Below, one piece after another: positions 10,519 through 22,381 of a stretch of 64,000 nucleotides of DNA (positions are counted from its first letter, which is position 1; each line of letters starts with the position of its first letter). The notes beneath the pieces are model-generated. The model was given only the letters and a program-made list of their open reading frames with translations. It did not search any database and was not told where the DNA came from. Both the position numbers and the translations under genes were made by a program. This stretch comes from Carettochelys insculpta (lineage: Eukaryota > Chordata > Testudines > Carettochelyidae): positions 206,001 to 270,000 of the forward strand of contig NC_134167.1 of NCBI RefSeq assembly GCF_033958435.1, written 5' to 3'.

Positions 10519-10805
10519 GAATCATAGAATCCTAGGGCTGGAAGGGACCTCAGGAGGTCATCTAGTCCAGCCCCCTGCTTCAAGCGGGATCAACCCCAGC
10601 TAAGTCACCCCAGCCAGGACCTTGTCAAGCCAGGACTTAAAAAACCACTAGGGAGGAAGAATCCACCACCTCTGTAGGCAACACATTCAGTGTTACACCA
10701 CCCTCCTGGTGAATTAGTTATTCCTAATATCCAACCTACTCTTCTCCCTCTGTAACTTCCGACCATTGCTCCTTGTTCTGCCATTTGTCACCACTGAGAA
10801 CCATA
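10519..10805 (-). mobile_element. CR1 LINE 3' end
   Basis: The plus strand begins aatcatagaatcctagggct, the reverse complement of the CR1 3' terminus. The conserved blocks around ggaagggacctcaggaggtc, ccagccaggaccttgtcaag and caccaccctcctggtgaa follow. It is 5'-truncated near 10805. Equivalent copies are at 30606 and 41366. Confidence 0.9.
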
Positions 10806-11151
10806 GCAAAGTAAAAGAGCCCCCGTCTCACCAGTAGAAAATTAAGTTGACTTTCATTATGGTGGCAATCTCCTTAGTTACACAGGATACCATCAGCATT
10901 GAATGCTGCATTTGAGCAATGGACATCAATAGTGCAGCATGGGGTTTTACTAACATAATCCACCCACAGCCATACCCTCCTAGTTCCTGGAAGGCTGGAG
11001 GATCCTTTGAGTGAGGGCCCTGGGAAAAAAATGATACGAAATTTTGGACGCCTATTTTGAGACATCTACGAAGGGCCTGATTGTCAGAAGAGTGGGTGTA
11101 CAGCACTTTCTGAAAATCAGACCCAAATTGGGCAATAGTCATGTTTGGCTC

Positions 11152-11355
11152 CAGCGTTCTCTCTAAGCTGTTCCATCAAGGTGCAGATATTTTCCACCTA
11201 CATGTGGAATAATTTTAATGAGCACCAAGGCATGTGTGTGTGCATCACCAGCAGAAACAAAATCTAGCTGTGGTGCTCTGCTAATCACCCTGGCAGGACT
11301 TGAATTTCTCCTAAGCGGCTGCAAAAGTGCACAGCTTACTCTCTTTGGATCACTG
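11152..11355 (+). mobile_element. Short hAT-like non-autonomous element
   Basis: One of four copies in the window of a roughly 180-200-bp family: CAGYGTTCYCTCTAA start, an internal block gagcaccaaggcatgtgtg, a block ccagcagaaacaaa, and a GGAACACTG-type end. This copy is diverged and its 8-bp flanks no longer match. The better copies at 33431 and 61013 support the hAT assignment. Confidence 0.55.
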
Positions 11356-12997
11356 GCTTTTTTGATGCTGCTCCACTGCTAATGCCTGTTTTCTCCAGCT
11401 GAAATGCTGAAAGGACAATTCCCTGCTTGATTTACACTGAGTCCTGTAGGTATCGAAGTACAAAATGATCACCTGTCCAGGAGGTTTCACTACCCCTCAC
11501 ATCCATCCTCTGCATTGCTCTCAGTCACTGGTGTTCACAGGGACTGAGCCCCAGAGAGCAAAAGTATCCATTCACAAATGGTCCTGAGAAGGTCTGAATA
11601 GTTGACGTAGTCATAGTATACATTTGGAATATGCAAAGAATACATCCCCAATTGACAAAAGAACCAATGAAATTCACAGTTATGACAGTGTTAGAATTCA
11701 GAGCCTCTTGTATGAGTGAATGGCAGGAGAATGCCTGTTAGCAGCTCAGTAACTAGGATGTTCACATAAACAATTCTGATTTTGTCTAATAAAGAGCAAT
11801 GCTAACAGCATGCAACCCCAGTCACTCACCCTGTTTGCACCATATTAATTTTATTTGAGTTAGTTGCCTTAATTTCATGTTAATAGGGAAGGATTTTAAA
11901 ATGCACTGCACTGGTCTGTGCTTCCTTCCACAGATTTTGGAACAGACAAGCTACTTTTCAAGCTACCCGGTTTTCAGCGACAGAGGACGCAGACAAATAT
12001 CTATGCACTGGGAGGATTTTTCCTCTTGAAAAACCCTACTGTGGTGCGGGGAGCCAAGTCTCTTGTAGAAGTGGAGTGTAACATCATTGTTCTTTTACTG
12101 CAGTGAACAGAAGTAGGCTGCTAATCAAAAGAAAAATTTTAAATATTCCATTATGGTTAGACAGGTGAGACGAACCAATGCTGATGTAAGCAGATGAATG
12201 GTCCCACGATTGTAGGGAACACTTCTGACTACCCTGGTGAAATGGACCAGTGAAAGCATCTGAGTCCCCCCGCTCCCACTTCCTTTACCCAATGGCCTCC
12301 CTGACCCTGAGGGCTCCCCTTCCATTCTCCTGAGTAGCAGAGTCCTTGAAATCCCAACAAGGCTGGGCCAGGTTTCCTGGGGGCTGAATCCCTGACCTTG
12401 TAGTCATTTAGGGCAGGGGCTAGGGTTTCCCCATGCCAGGGTGCTCAATTCACACTGGATGCTTTCCTAAGCCACTGATCGCTACGTACAGCTCAAAGCG
12501 AATACAATTCATTAAACGACAACTGATGAAAAGGAAAGGAATAAGGAAAAATGAGAGAGGTTACAAGAGCACACAGAGCCCCGCTACATGGCACAGGGCC
12601 ATCAAAACCAGCAATCTGCTGAGTGAAAGGACAGGTCAGAGTCTGTTCTTTGTAAGTCCCCGGGCTCTCTCTCAGCCCCTGGCTGTGCTGTAGGCAGTCG
12701 GGGGCAGGTTGAACACTTGCTTAGGCAGTGACCGCACGACTTCAGGCTCTACGTGGCAGGGCCCTTCCCCCAGCTGGAGGTACAATCCCTCTCCACGTCT
12801 GCCTGCAAGGCCCCTTGGTTGGTGGTGTCTCCCTGCCCAGACCTTCTCCCCCGCCCCCCTTTGCTGGTCCCGCTGCTCAACACACCCAGCTGCAGACTAT
12901 GTTCCTTTGCCAGCCTCCAGCTCCTTGCATCGCTTCTCTGGCCCCTTTGGCTCTCTGGTCACCGCAGGTCTGCTTCTTTGCACAGGATCGGCGCTCC
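11356..12997. other. Intergenic DNA; weak exon-like stretch at 11933
   Basis: There is no firm feature. A pyrimidine-rich tract ending ctgtgcttccttccacag precedes an open frame of about 57 codons (11933-12103) that ends in TGA. No downstream donor or homologue was recognised. Confidence 0.3.
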
Positions 12998-13369
12998 TTG
13001 GGCTGTGCATGCCTCTGTCTCTGCAGCTCTGCCTCCCAGCACAGCCTGGACCCCTTGGGTTGTGCGTGCCTCTGGCTCCGTCACTGCAGCTCTCCCTCCC
13101 GGCCCAGCCTGGACCCCTTGGGCTGTGTGTGCCTCTGTCTCTGTCACTGCAGCTCTGCCTCCCGGCCCAGCCTTGGCCCCTTGGGCTGTGTGTGTCTCTG
13201 GCTTTGTCACTGCAGCTCTGTCTCCCCGCCCAGCCTGGACCCCTTGGGCTGTGTGTGCCTCTGGCTCTGTCACTACAGCTCTGTCTCCCCGCCCAGCCTG
13301 GACCCCTTGGGCTGTGTGCGCCTCTGGCTCTGTCACTGCAGCTCTGCCTCCCAGCCCAGCCTGGGCCCC
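12998..13369. repeat. Minisatellite, 63-bp unit, six copies
   Basis: Tandem units start ttgggctgtg at about 12998, 13055, 13118, 13181, 13244 and 13307. The first is 57 bp and the others 63 bp. Each carries tgcctctg, tcactgcagctctg and cagcctgg blocks. Because 63 is a multiple of three, a frame free of stops in one unit stays open through the array. This explains the overlapping 125- to 248-codon open frames on both strands. They are not evidence of a protein. Confidence 0.9.
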
Positions 13370-13734
13370 CTGCAGCTGCTCTTAGCTCTCTCTCCGCTTC
13401 TGAGAGAGACCTAGAAAATCCCAGCTCACATGGAGGATGGGACCTGGCCTCCTAATTCTCTCATTGGCCTGTCCAACCTGTCAGTCTGACTGACCTGGAA
13501 TGTTGGCCTCTTCCCATTGCCCCTGGGGACTGTCAGTCTCAGGGCCCTGGATTCTCATGGACCCTTCCCCTTTTACTACTGGGAGCGAGCCAGACAAACC
13601 CCCACTGAGTTTTAGTAAGGGGCCAATAGTCCCCTTACACTGACATTACTTGTTTTGCTGCTAGCATGTTAGACTCATGCTTTATTACTTAGCTGAGAGC
13701 TCACCCATTTGTCCCTGGTAAATACACTTTAAGA

Positions 13735-14895
13735 TATAGTCATCATCATCAACCACCATAGGCTCAGCGCCCGTTGGTGTCCGATGCCTCCCTCACTATT
13801 TCCTTCCATCTTCCCCTGACCACTGTGGAGTGGCTCCACACCAACTATTACATCACCTACCAATTCTCCGTGGAGTCTGCCTCTCCCATTCAAGCCATCC
13901 ATTATGCTGAACAACAGGGTCTTGACTTTTCGCTCATTGTTCCTTCTGCAGATGTGCCTGAACAGCTGTAGCTTCCATTGTATAACCTTCCACAATAGGC
14001 TCTCTTTCAGCTGTATCTTCCTATACAATTCCTCACTGGTGACCTTCTGCATCCATCCTATTCTCATCATCTTTCCATTACAAGTGCTGTCAAATGCTCA
14101 TATCCTTCTCTTTGAATCTATTGTTATCACCTGTGTCTCACAGGCATACAACACGCTGATGAACACACACATTTTCAAGACTTTTGTTCCTAAGCAGATC
14201 ACTTTGCTTTTCGAGATCTTATCCATCAATTACAAACTCACTCTTGCCTTCACTATTTTAGTCGCTATTTCCTTCTTACGGTCTAGATCATATGTCATGT
14301 TGCTCCTCAAATACGAGAACTTATCTATCATCTTTAGTTCAATCCCATCTACACTGGTCTTCCTTTCTACTTTCTTATCTCCAAATACCAATGTCTTCTT
14401 TTTATCAATGTTCATAATCAGCCCATACCACTTCCCTTCATCATTTAGCGCCTGCGCCATTCTTGCTAGCTTCTCTTCATCTTCCTTGATAATTATATCA
14501 TCCATGAACCTCAAGTTTTTAGTTCTCATCCTGTGCACCGATAACCCTTCCACCTTTTCCTTGATCTTGTACATCTCTCTCTCTAGGTGGGTGATGAAGA
14601 CCCTCAGCGACATCAGATCCCCTTGTCTTGTACGTCTACTCATTCTAAACTAACTTCCCAACTCTCCACATGTTCCCACCACTGCCTCCGCATTGTCACT
14701 GAGATCCCTCAACACCCGTATCAGTCTGCTATCCACTCTGCACGACTCCAACGCTGCCCAAGTCACTTTCTGATCTTTTCTGTGAAATGCCTTCTGACAA
14801 TTGACGAAGCTAAGATAGATGTTCTTGTTCTTTTATCGTTTTGCAGCACTTGCACTCCAATGCACTTCCTTTCTGGTGTATTGTCACTAGAACGG
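13735..14895 (-). mobile_element. Second RTE-like LINE, 5'-truncated
   Basis: On the minus strand this gives the C-terminal half of a non-LTR reverse transcriptase of a different subfamily from the one at 538-3929. Recognisable blocks are LRFMDDIIIKEDEEKL (motif C, normally FADD, here MDD), IMNIDKKKTLVFGDKK, DKFSYLRSNMTYDL and ELYRKIQLKE. The 3' end is a GATGAT-type simple tail (plus-strand catcatcatc at about 13741). Upstream, decayed codons for the QKAF motif A region reach about 14895. Frameshifts break the ORF into at least three pieces, so it is dead. Confidence 0.85.
14230..14643 (-). pseudogene. Reverse transcriptase fragment of the second LINE
   Basis: An uninterrupted frame of about 137 codons runs from RRTRQGDLMSLRVF (motif B region) through RFMDDIIIKEDEEKLARM (motif C) to MTYDLDRKKEIATKIVKARVSL. 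The first residue of the ADD-type catalytic motif is methionine where the family usually has alanine; this alone would impair activity. The frame shifts at both ends into other LINE-derived pieces. There is no host function. Confidence 0.8.
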
Positions 14896-17075
14896 CTCTT
14901 ATCCGTTCCTTAAATGCCCTTATGTTATACTATGTTATATATATTAAACTTTAATATATTAAAGAACAGCAATATAAGGAAGCAGAGTCACTTGCCATCT
15001 CATTTATTAATAACTGTCACTGCCAGGAAGGGGTTTGGCACAATGGAACGCAAAATACTTCTGTAGGAAAACTATGGTAATATATTTGGCCCGTTCTCTT
15101 GTATGTTAATCTCATCTGCCTTAGAATATTAAACATTTTCAAATTCAAAACATATTCATTTACTCAAGAGCTCGGTTACAACAGGGAATGCCCGTCCATG
15201 CGAGAGAGAGTGTGGTGCAGTGAATAGTTCTAGTCCCTGCTGTGTTCCTGGTCTGCAATATGATCTTGGGCAAGTCATTTTCCCTCTCCATGCCTCTAAT
15301 TCCCTTCTTATCAGTATGGCCTATTCTGAATGCAAGCGGTTTGGTGCTTGCATTGTCTCTCATGAGATGTCTACACAGCATTCAGCATAAGAGAGCCCTG
15401 ACCTTGCTTGAAACTTCTAGGTGTGTATAAAATTATACAAATAGGAATGTAGAAGCAATATCCTGAACTCTTTAGCCAAGTAAATCCATTATGGGGTCAA
15501 TGTTGCAGAGGTTCATACGCCAAAAATGGCTTTTCGATTGAGCTGTTGTTACTCTGTCACAAAGCGATAAGGAAATGGCCAACAAATACATGCATTAGAG
15601 GTTCAGATTCAAGAGGAGACATCGTGAGCTGTTCAGGTGAGATTTGTGGTAGAAGTTATTATTTATACGGTATCATAAAATGTACCTGGCTGGCACTGAA
15701 AGACAATGTCTTTGCCCTGAGGATTTTATACTTTTATGGTTTGACTTCTCCCACCCTTACTCAGAACTGTCATTTACCCAGAAAGTTGTTCTCTTTCCTG
15801 TGGGGTCAGCTTCCAGCCAAATGGGATGAACAGTCACAAAGCCCAGGGAGACTGGTGGGGGATAAATAGAGTGTTCTAACAATTCATTTCCTTCTGTGGC
15901 CAAAAAGGGGCTACAGCGAGAAGAATGTAATATCGGACAGCCTTGACAGGCCGGCCTCCACACAGTCCCCACCTGTGGGGAGCACAATGCTTAAAGGTGA
16001 TTTTCTGCCCACGGGGGTGGGAAGTAGGGTGCAGTGGATGCTGCAGTAATCCTAGGTTTTGCACCTGGCTTCCCCACACCCCGGGGCCAGCCCTGATGCC
16101 GACTCGCTGCCAGTTCCTCCAATCCTGGGTCCCAGCCTAGGGCAGCCCCTCTGTGGTCCTGCTGGCCTTACCACCTCCTGGAGTCCTCCCATCTGCCATC
16201 CCTGTGGGCTCTGCATCCTGCCACCTTGGGGTCCAAGGACACCAACTCTCCCAGACTGGAAACCATTGTCTGTCCAGTCCAAGACAGCTAGCAACCCTAG
16301 GTATGACCCCAGCCTGAGGCAGTGAGGTAAACAAGGGTGAGGGGGTCACAGCTCAGCCCCGCCCCCAAAAGATAGCTCCAGAGCCTTTGCTTCTGCCCCA
16401 GCTATACTGAGTGACATGGATGCAGAAGGAAGACCAGTACCTCTTCTCTGAATGCTCACCGATGGCTGGAATGTGCGCCATCACTAAAGCATGAAAATAC
16501 GGAAGAATGATCCCATGCATGTGTTTGTTTTATTGGTGCACCTGGTGGGAGATATGTACTCACCTTTATCAAGAATGCCGAGTAAAGAGGTAAGACAACA
16601 CTTTCTGAAATGGGAAGAAGTCAAGCTATAACTTATGCAGGGAAACATCATAAATATTATAAAGGAAGAGGCAGGGGCAGGGAGAAGGAGACTGATCTTG
16701 ACCCAAAGTAGTCTGGGAGGATTTCATGGGTCAGGCCAAGTTTTTACCAGGTAATTATTTTTTCTGTTTTTTCTTTTTTATATTTTCCAATAGCGGACGT
16801 AGTGATGCTGCATTTCATCACCACTTAGCTCATATCTCCCTCAGCTCAGGTCCAATCTGATCCCTTGGACTTTTTGTTTCTTTTGGCCACAAAGAGAATG
16901 GATTAAATGTGTTGTCTAGCCCAGTATGTACACAAGAAGTCTAAATCTTCATTTTTTTAAAAACAGGCAACTAGCGAAACCTGCATCGGACCACTTCCAT
17001 TTGATCTGCTTTGCTTTGGGCTGACTCTCAGACATCCTGAAAATTTAATGGAATTGGAAAGGTAAGAGAGTCTCT
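14896..17075. other. Intergenic DNA with one SINE, no gene seen
   Basis: It includes a MIR-like piece (15205-15345, listed separately) and a GC-rich stretch at about 15900-16400. That stretch has several short overlapping frames and no splice-bounded exon. It may be an unrecognised repeat. Confidence 0.45.
15205..15345 (+). repeat. MIR/CORE-type SINE fragment
   Basis: The block tgatcttgggcaagtcattt ... ctctccatgcctctaa matches the conserved core and 3' part of MIR-type SINEs, preceded by a diverged tRNA-like portion. Confidence 0.65.
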
Positions 17076-17724
17076 GGCTACGTCTACACGTGAAGCCTAC
17101 ATCGAAGTAGCCTATTTCGATGTGGCGACATCGAAATAGGCTATTTCGATGAATAACGTCTACACGTCCTCCAGGGCTGGCAACGTCGATGTTCAACATC
17201 GACGTTGCGCAGCACCACATCGAAATAGGCGCAGCGAGGGAACGTCTACACGCCACAGTAGCACACATCGAAATAAGGGTGCCAGGCACAGCTGCAGACA
17301 GGGTCACACGGCGGACTCAACAGCCAGCTGCTCCCTTAAAGGGCCCCTCCCAGACACACTTGCACTAAACACCACAAGATCCACAGAGCCGACAACAAGT
17401 TGCAGACCCTGTGCATGCAGCATGAATCCCCCGCTGCAGCAGCAGCAGCCAGAGGCCCTGGGCTAAGGGCTGCTGCACACGGTGACCATAGAGCCCCGCA
17501 CGGGCTGGAGAGACAGCGTCTCTCAACCCCCCAGCTGATGGCTGCCATGGAGGACCCCACAATTTCGACGTTGCGGGATGCGGATCGTCTACACGGTCCC
17601 TACTTCGACGTTGAACGTCGAAGTAGGGCGCTATTCCGATCCCCTCATGAGGTTAGCGACTTCGACGTCTCGCTGCCTAACGTCGAAGTTAACTTCGAAG
17701 TAGCATGCACGTGTAGACACAGCT
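17076..17724. mobile_element. CpG-rich TIR element, copy 2 (649 bp)
   Basis: The inverse orientation of the element at 5319-6028. It begins GGCTACGTCTACACGTGAAG and ends GCACGTGTAGACACAGCT. The 3-bp direct repeat TCT flanks it at 17073-17075 and 17725-17727. It shares the internal blocks ccatggaggacccc, cccttaaagggcccctccc and the repeated CGTCTACACG word. It lacks the 54-bp palindrome of copy 1. Open frames of about 105 and 150 codons on the plus strand correspond to the minus-strand frames of copy 1. No transposase motifs were seen. Confidence 0.85.
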
Positions 17725-18154
17725 TCTGTGTGATAAAATGTCATGGCTGTGTTAGAGGCACTGACAGGATAAATATCCACCTAAAGGATGCCCTCGTTTT
17801 AACTTTCATAAGAAAGTTGGGGAGGGAAGAGAAAAGTAAGCAGATGATTTGAACCAGATGAGAAAATTTTGATGCCTATGTTATGAAAAATGCCTTGCTG
17901 GAAGGAGAAGTCAATTAGTTTGATCTCTCCATGGGTGCATCCGGGCTGTACACATATTTATTTAGTTAGAAAGCCTTTTCTCAGATGATGTGTCAGCAAG
18001 ATTTCTCGAGGCCCTGGGGATTGGTTTAAGACAGGACTAAATGTAGTTGCTTATGATGAAAGAGAAGCATGAGTAAAGGATACACATCAGTACAGATGCT
18101 AAATAAATGTCTCTAAGGATAGGCATATAGACAGATGTGAGGAAGCATGTTGGT

Positions 18155-18400
18155 TGAGACAGTCTGGAAATGTTGGGATTCTGACTTAGTTCCTTACTGT
18201 GCCTCTAATTCCCAGTGACAACCTGGGAAAGTCACTTATCACCACGTCTCAGTTTTCGATCTGTAAAAGAGGGATAATCAATCCTCTTGTTCTGTTTAGG
18301 CTGTAAGCTCGTTGGAGCAGGGATCGACAGTTGCTATGCGTTTGTACAGCACTTAGCATAACGGGTCTGGTCTCAGAGAGAGCTTAGGTGCTAACATAAC
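18155..18400 (+). repeat. SINE with MIR-like core and L2-like tail
   Basis: The block gacaacctgggaaagtcact, then ctgtaaaagagggataat, then ggctgtaagctcgttggagc and gtacagcacttagcataa, is the usual order of an amniote MIR-type element and its tail. Confidence 0.65.
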
Positions 18401-18419
18401 TCTTATTTATAAATACCTT

Positions 18420-18665
18420 CAGAGCTCCAGCCCTTTAAATTGCTGCTGGGGCGATGTGCAGCGTGCTTCAGGCAGCACTAAAGGCTGACTGGCAGAAGAG
18501 GACCTGGCCTGTTGGGGCACGCTGCAGGGATGCTGAGAACGGGCTGCCACAGCCCCACCCGTTCCACCTGAGGCCCCACCCATGTTGTACAGAATGGCTC
18601 CTCTCCCACCTTGCCCAGGGGCTCAGCAAGTCTGTCAACCCCACTGCATGAGGATGTCTCCCCAG
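18420..18665 (+). repeat. GC-rich dispersed repeat, CCCTTTAAATTGCTG family
   Basis: It contains ccctttaaattgctgctggg, ccccacccgttccacctgag and ccttgcccaggggctc. Related copies are at 29800-29990 (inverse), 33800-34090, 37640-37930 and 54145-54460. No terminal repeats could be fixed. Confidence 0.5.
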
Positions 18666-19944
18666 AGCAGATCTGCCCCCTTGCATTTGTGCAGCTGTAT
18701 AGGGGTGATCGAAGCAAGCAGATAAGATAGGTAGGACAGTCTGGAAAGGATGGGTTATCTCATGCCAGAGATTGGGATAGGCTAGATGAGAGAGGTATGA
18801 GCCTCTCTACCCCGCTCTAGAGCAGGAATGAGTCTGCCTCATCAAGGCCAATGCTGCAATCCTACTGACCTCAGTAATTCTCTCTACACTCAGCCCTGAG
18901 GGGATCTCTGTGTACTCCCTCTGGTCTCTAACAGCCTGGTCAGCTTCATCTATTCATTCCCACATATAATTCCTGTTAAATAATCGGTTTGAAACAGCCT
19001 GATGAATAATCGCTATTACACAATAAACAAATCAATCCGTTTGGATTAGTCACTGCAAACAGGTTAAGCAGAAGCTCAGGGAAGATGCTGTTCCCAACAG
19101 GAATGCACTCTGAGCCTTGCCAATGCTTAAACCTACTCATCGAGCTTCATCCAACTAATTCCCACTTTTCAGAGTCAGCATTCAATAAGCAACAAGGAGT
19201 CTTGATTTTCCTTCTCAAATGAACAGCATGAACATCACTCAACTAAGACAAAAGAAACAGATGAGGCAGGGACATCCTGTCACAGAAATCAGATCAATGT
19301 TATAATTCCCAGGATCAGGTTTATGACTTTATCATCTCTCTTCTCCTCTTTACCCTGCCTCCATTTTAGTGGCTCTGCATGGAATGATTAAAATGATCCA
19401 CTTGCTTTTTCTATTGTGTCCGATTCTGCTTCATTTGTTCACCACTCACATTTATTAATAGCCAGATCATATATCCACATGTTCATCTGTCCCCCCAGCC
19501 TCAGCATTTGTACTATTCGATTTGGAATTATCAGGGGCTGCTGTGGGCTCTGTGAATTCAACACTGTAAGCAAAAAACTCCTATGTTAAAGATCTTGCAG
19601 TGGGATCAATCACATGCCTTTAAGAACAAATTAGTTGGCTAATATAACAGAAAATAAAATACACAGTAACGATTGTATTGATAGTATATTTTTCTTTCAA
19701 ATGTACTGTTAATATATTCATGGTGTGTGAGGCTGAAAAAGAAAAATACTCTTTTCATCCTGAGTTTTTGAGCATCTCGAGATACCATCTAGTCATGATT
19801 TGTGTGATCTTTCAAGTTCAGTGCATGGTCTCAGCATGCCCATCAAAACTTCTATTATTTCTATATTACACTGGCACCTGCAGGACACAATTTACATCAA
19901 AGCCATATTATGCTAGATGCCGTCTCAACACATAGCAAGAGACA

Positions 19945-20115
19945 GTTACTGGCCTGAAGAGGAGAGGATTACAACCCACATTATACAGACAGGAAAGTGA
20001 GGTACAGAGAAATTATTATTTGTCCAAGGTCATAGCTGAAGCATGCTGTGGAGTCAGGCCTGGAACCCAGATATTCTGTGTTTCCAGTCAGTACTCTTCT
20101 TACAAAGCCACCCCC
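19945..20115 (-). repeat. MIR-type SINE
   Basis: The plus strand shows the reverse complement: aaagtgaggtacagagaaat, tgtccaaggtcatag, gagtcaggcctggaacccag. Confidence 0.7.
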
Positions 20116-20859
20116 TCCTCTTATCCTAAGCCCTTCTGGCAGACCAGATCAATTTTTTAATACAGACTTTAAGTAACTGACCAATAACAAACTTCTGTCT
20201 AATCAGATTCAATTTTTTGTTCTATTTTAAGGAGAGGCTGACTTACCCTCTTTTTATAAATGAGTTTATTAAAGATATGCAACTATACTCTTGCAGTCAG
20301 TTTTTCATTTCTCCTTTCCTAAGGGTGATAAATTTCAGCCCTAGCTTGGCTGTTCCTCTCTCATGACTTTCATTTAAAGTGGAATTTAGCGCTCGTGTAA
20401 GGTGCTCAATTTTCAGCACTGGAGACTGAAGCCTTCTCATTAACCACAGGGGAATGCACAATTCTCTCCTTATCATACCCACTATTTTGTCTCCATCCCG
20501 GACCAAAGGGAAGACATCGGTCCATCCCTCCTACTCTCTTCTATAGCTTTCACCCTGTGCACTCAGTATGCAACGTTTATGGGTGAGTAGGTATTTAATG
20601 CTTCATGTCTATTCAACGCTATCCAGAAATGCAGTGACTGCAGGGGTGAATTTTGTGAGGTGAAGACAGGAGTGGTCCTCCCCTTCTGTAACTCAGAAAA
20701 ATATAAGAGATGATAATATCATTCAGCCAATGTGGCCTGGATTCCACCCCGTCATTAAGGAGGGACAGCTCCATTGCCAATTTCCTGTCTTGTATCGGTG
20801 TTCCCAGTACGTCAACATGTTATGGCAAAGAACTCAGACCTACAAATTCATAGTGAATT

Positions 20860-21360
20860 TTGGTCAATTTCATCGTCAAAGGATTTTAAAACCACGTTTC
20901 TATGATTTCAGCTTTTTAAATCTGAAATTTCACAGTACTGTAATTGTGGGAATCCTGACCCAAAAAAAAGAGTCGGGGTTGGGTGGGGAGAGAGATGTTA
21001 TTGTAGGGGAGGAGGCTGTAATACTGCTGTAATACTGCTACTCTTACTACTGCTACCGCTGCACTGCTTTCAGAGCTGGGCAGCTGGAGAGTGGTGGTCG
21101 CTGGCCAGGATGCCAGCTCTGAAAGCAGAGTCACCAACAACAGCAGCAGCACAGAAGAAAGGATGGCATGGTATAGTATTGCCTCCCTTATCTTCTACAT
21201 TGCTGCCTGCAGAGCTGGGCCCATGGTTAGCAGCCACCACTCTTCTGCTGCCTAGCTCAAAAGTTAGGGTGGCAATACTGTGATCAGCCTAAAATAACCT
21301 GGCACCCCTCTCTCGCACAACTCCCTTTTGGGTCAGGGCCCCCAGTTTCGGAAACACTGA
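20860..21360. mobile_element. Possible non-autonomous hAT remnant
   Basis: The right end tcagggcccccagtttcgga followed by aacactg, and the left-side block gtcaatttcatcgtcaaagg, are of the kind found at hAT ends in reptiles. Boundaries and target duplication were not resolved. Inside is a direct run of tactgct repeats near 21024-21060. Confidence 0.35.
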
Positions 21361-22190
21361 TCTACTACCCCAAGAAACCAGCATGGTATGGTGTACAAGC
21401 ATACAAAAGATCAGATTTCACAGGGGGAGATCAGATTTCACAGTCCATGACATGTTTTGCTTGGCTGTGTATTTGCTAGTGTCCTACACAGAACTATGGC
21501 TTATGGCTCATAATAGTGGTTCCTAACATTAGTTTCACTCAGTTTCAGGGATTCACACCAGTTCAGAAGTGCAGCTGTAAAAAGATAAGCCTTGTGAAAA
21601 CTCTCTGTAGGTGAGAAGGAACAGAGCACTGACTGATATGTTACAGAACTTGTGTCATGCAAGCATTACAGAAGTTTAGTCACTAACTGCCATCAGAGAG
21701 AATGTGTGAAATCATGGGGGCTGTGGAAGAATGAGTTTTAAAGGACACATGCCATCAAAGAAACCTACGGCACCATCTGACAGGGATACGGGCAAGTCAC
21801 ATAAATCTGCAGTGATGGATCTCCAGTTCACAGCTGAATCAGTGGATAGATGTCCCAGTGTCACACATGCCAAAATAACAAGTTTAAGGTTTGAATAACT
21901 ATATTCAGACTTTGCAGCCAAAGCCATGTTTACAATCTTCAGAGCTGTTAGGTTCAGGGCTCCCCTCCTAGTGATGTCTGTGAAAGGACGGCCATTATAC
22001 AGGGATGGAATAGCTATAATACACTGATGACAGAGGAGCTTTGGCCAACACTTAGAACTTGCCCCTTCAAAGCATTGGAAACATTAAGTAATTAAGCCTC
22101 ACACCAGCTGCGGGAACTCCACAAGGTTTATGACTATTCCCATTCCCCAGAGGCAGAAAGCACTTGGGTTTCCCAAGACCACATAAGAGG

Positions 22191-22381
22191 CAGCATTCCC
22201 TGTAAGCTGGGCACTCGGGTGCCCAGGAGGGATTCAGGTGCTGACCGACTGATTAGCAGAGTGTCTGCAGCCACCCACAGTGAACAGCATGTGTTTTTAT
22301 TGGTGGTGCACATCCACACCTGCCTTGGTGTACAAATCAAAATGCATTCCACCCAGGAATGGAAAATTAGAGGGACCTCTG
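22191..22381 (-). mobile_element. Short hAT-like element, inverse copy
   Basis: Reverse orientation of the 180-200-bp family: the plus strand starts cagcattccctgtaagctgg and ends aaaattagagggacctctg. The internal blocks ggtggtgcacatccacacc and ctgccttggtgtac are shared with 33431 and 61013. The flanking 8 bases do not match. Confidence 0.55.

Noticed and set aside
12709..13455. A 248-codon plus-strand frame and two overlapping frames of more than 200 codons
   Set aside because: They are produced by the 63-bp (21-codon) minisatellite; the peptides are just the translated repeat in different phases.
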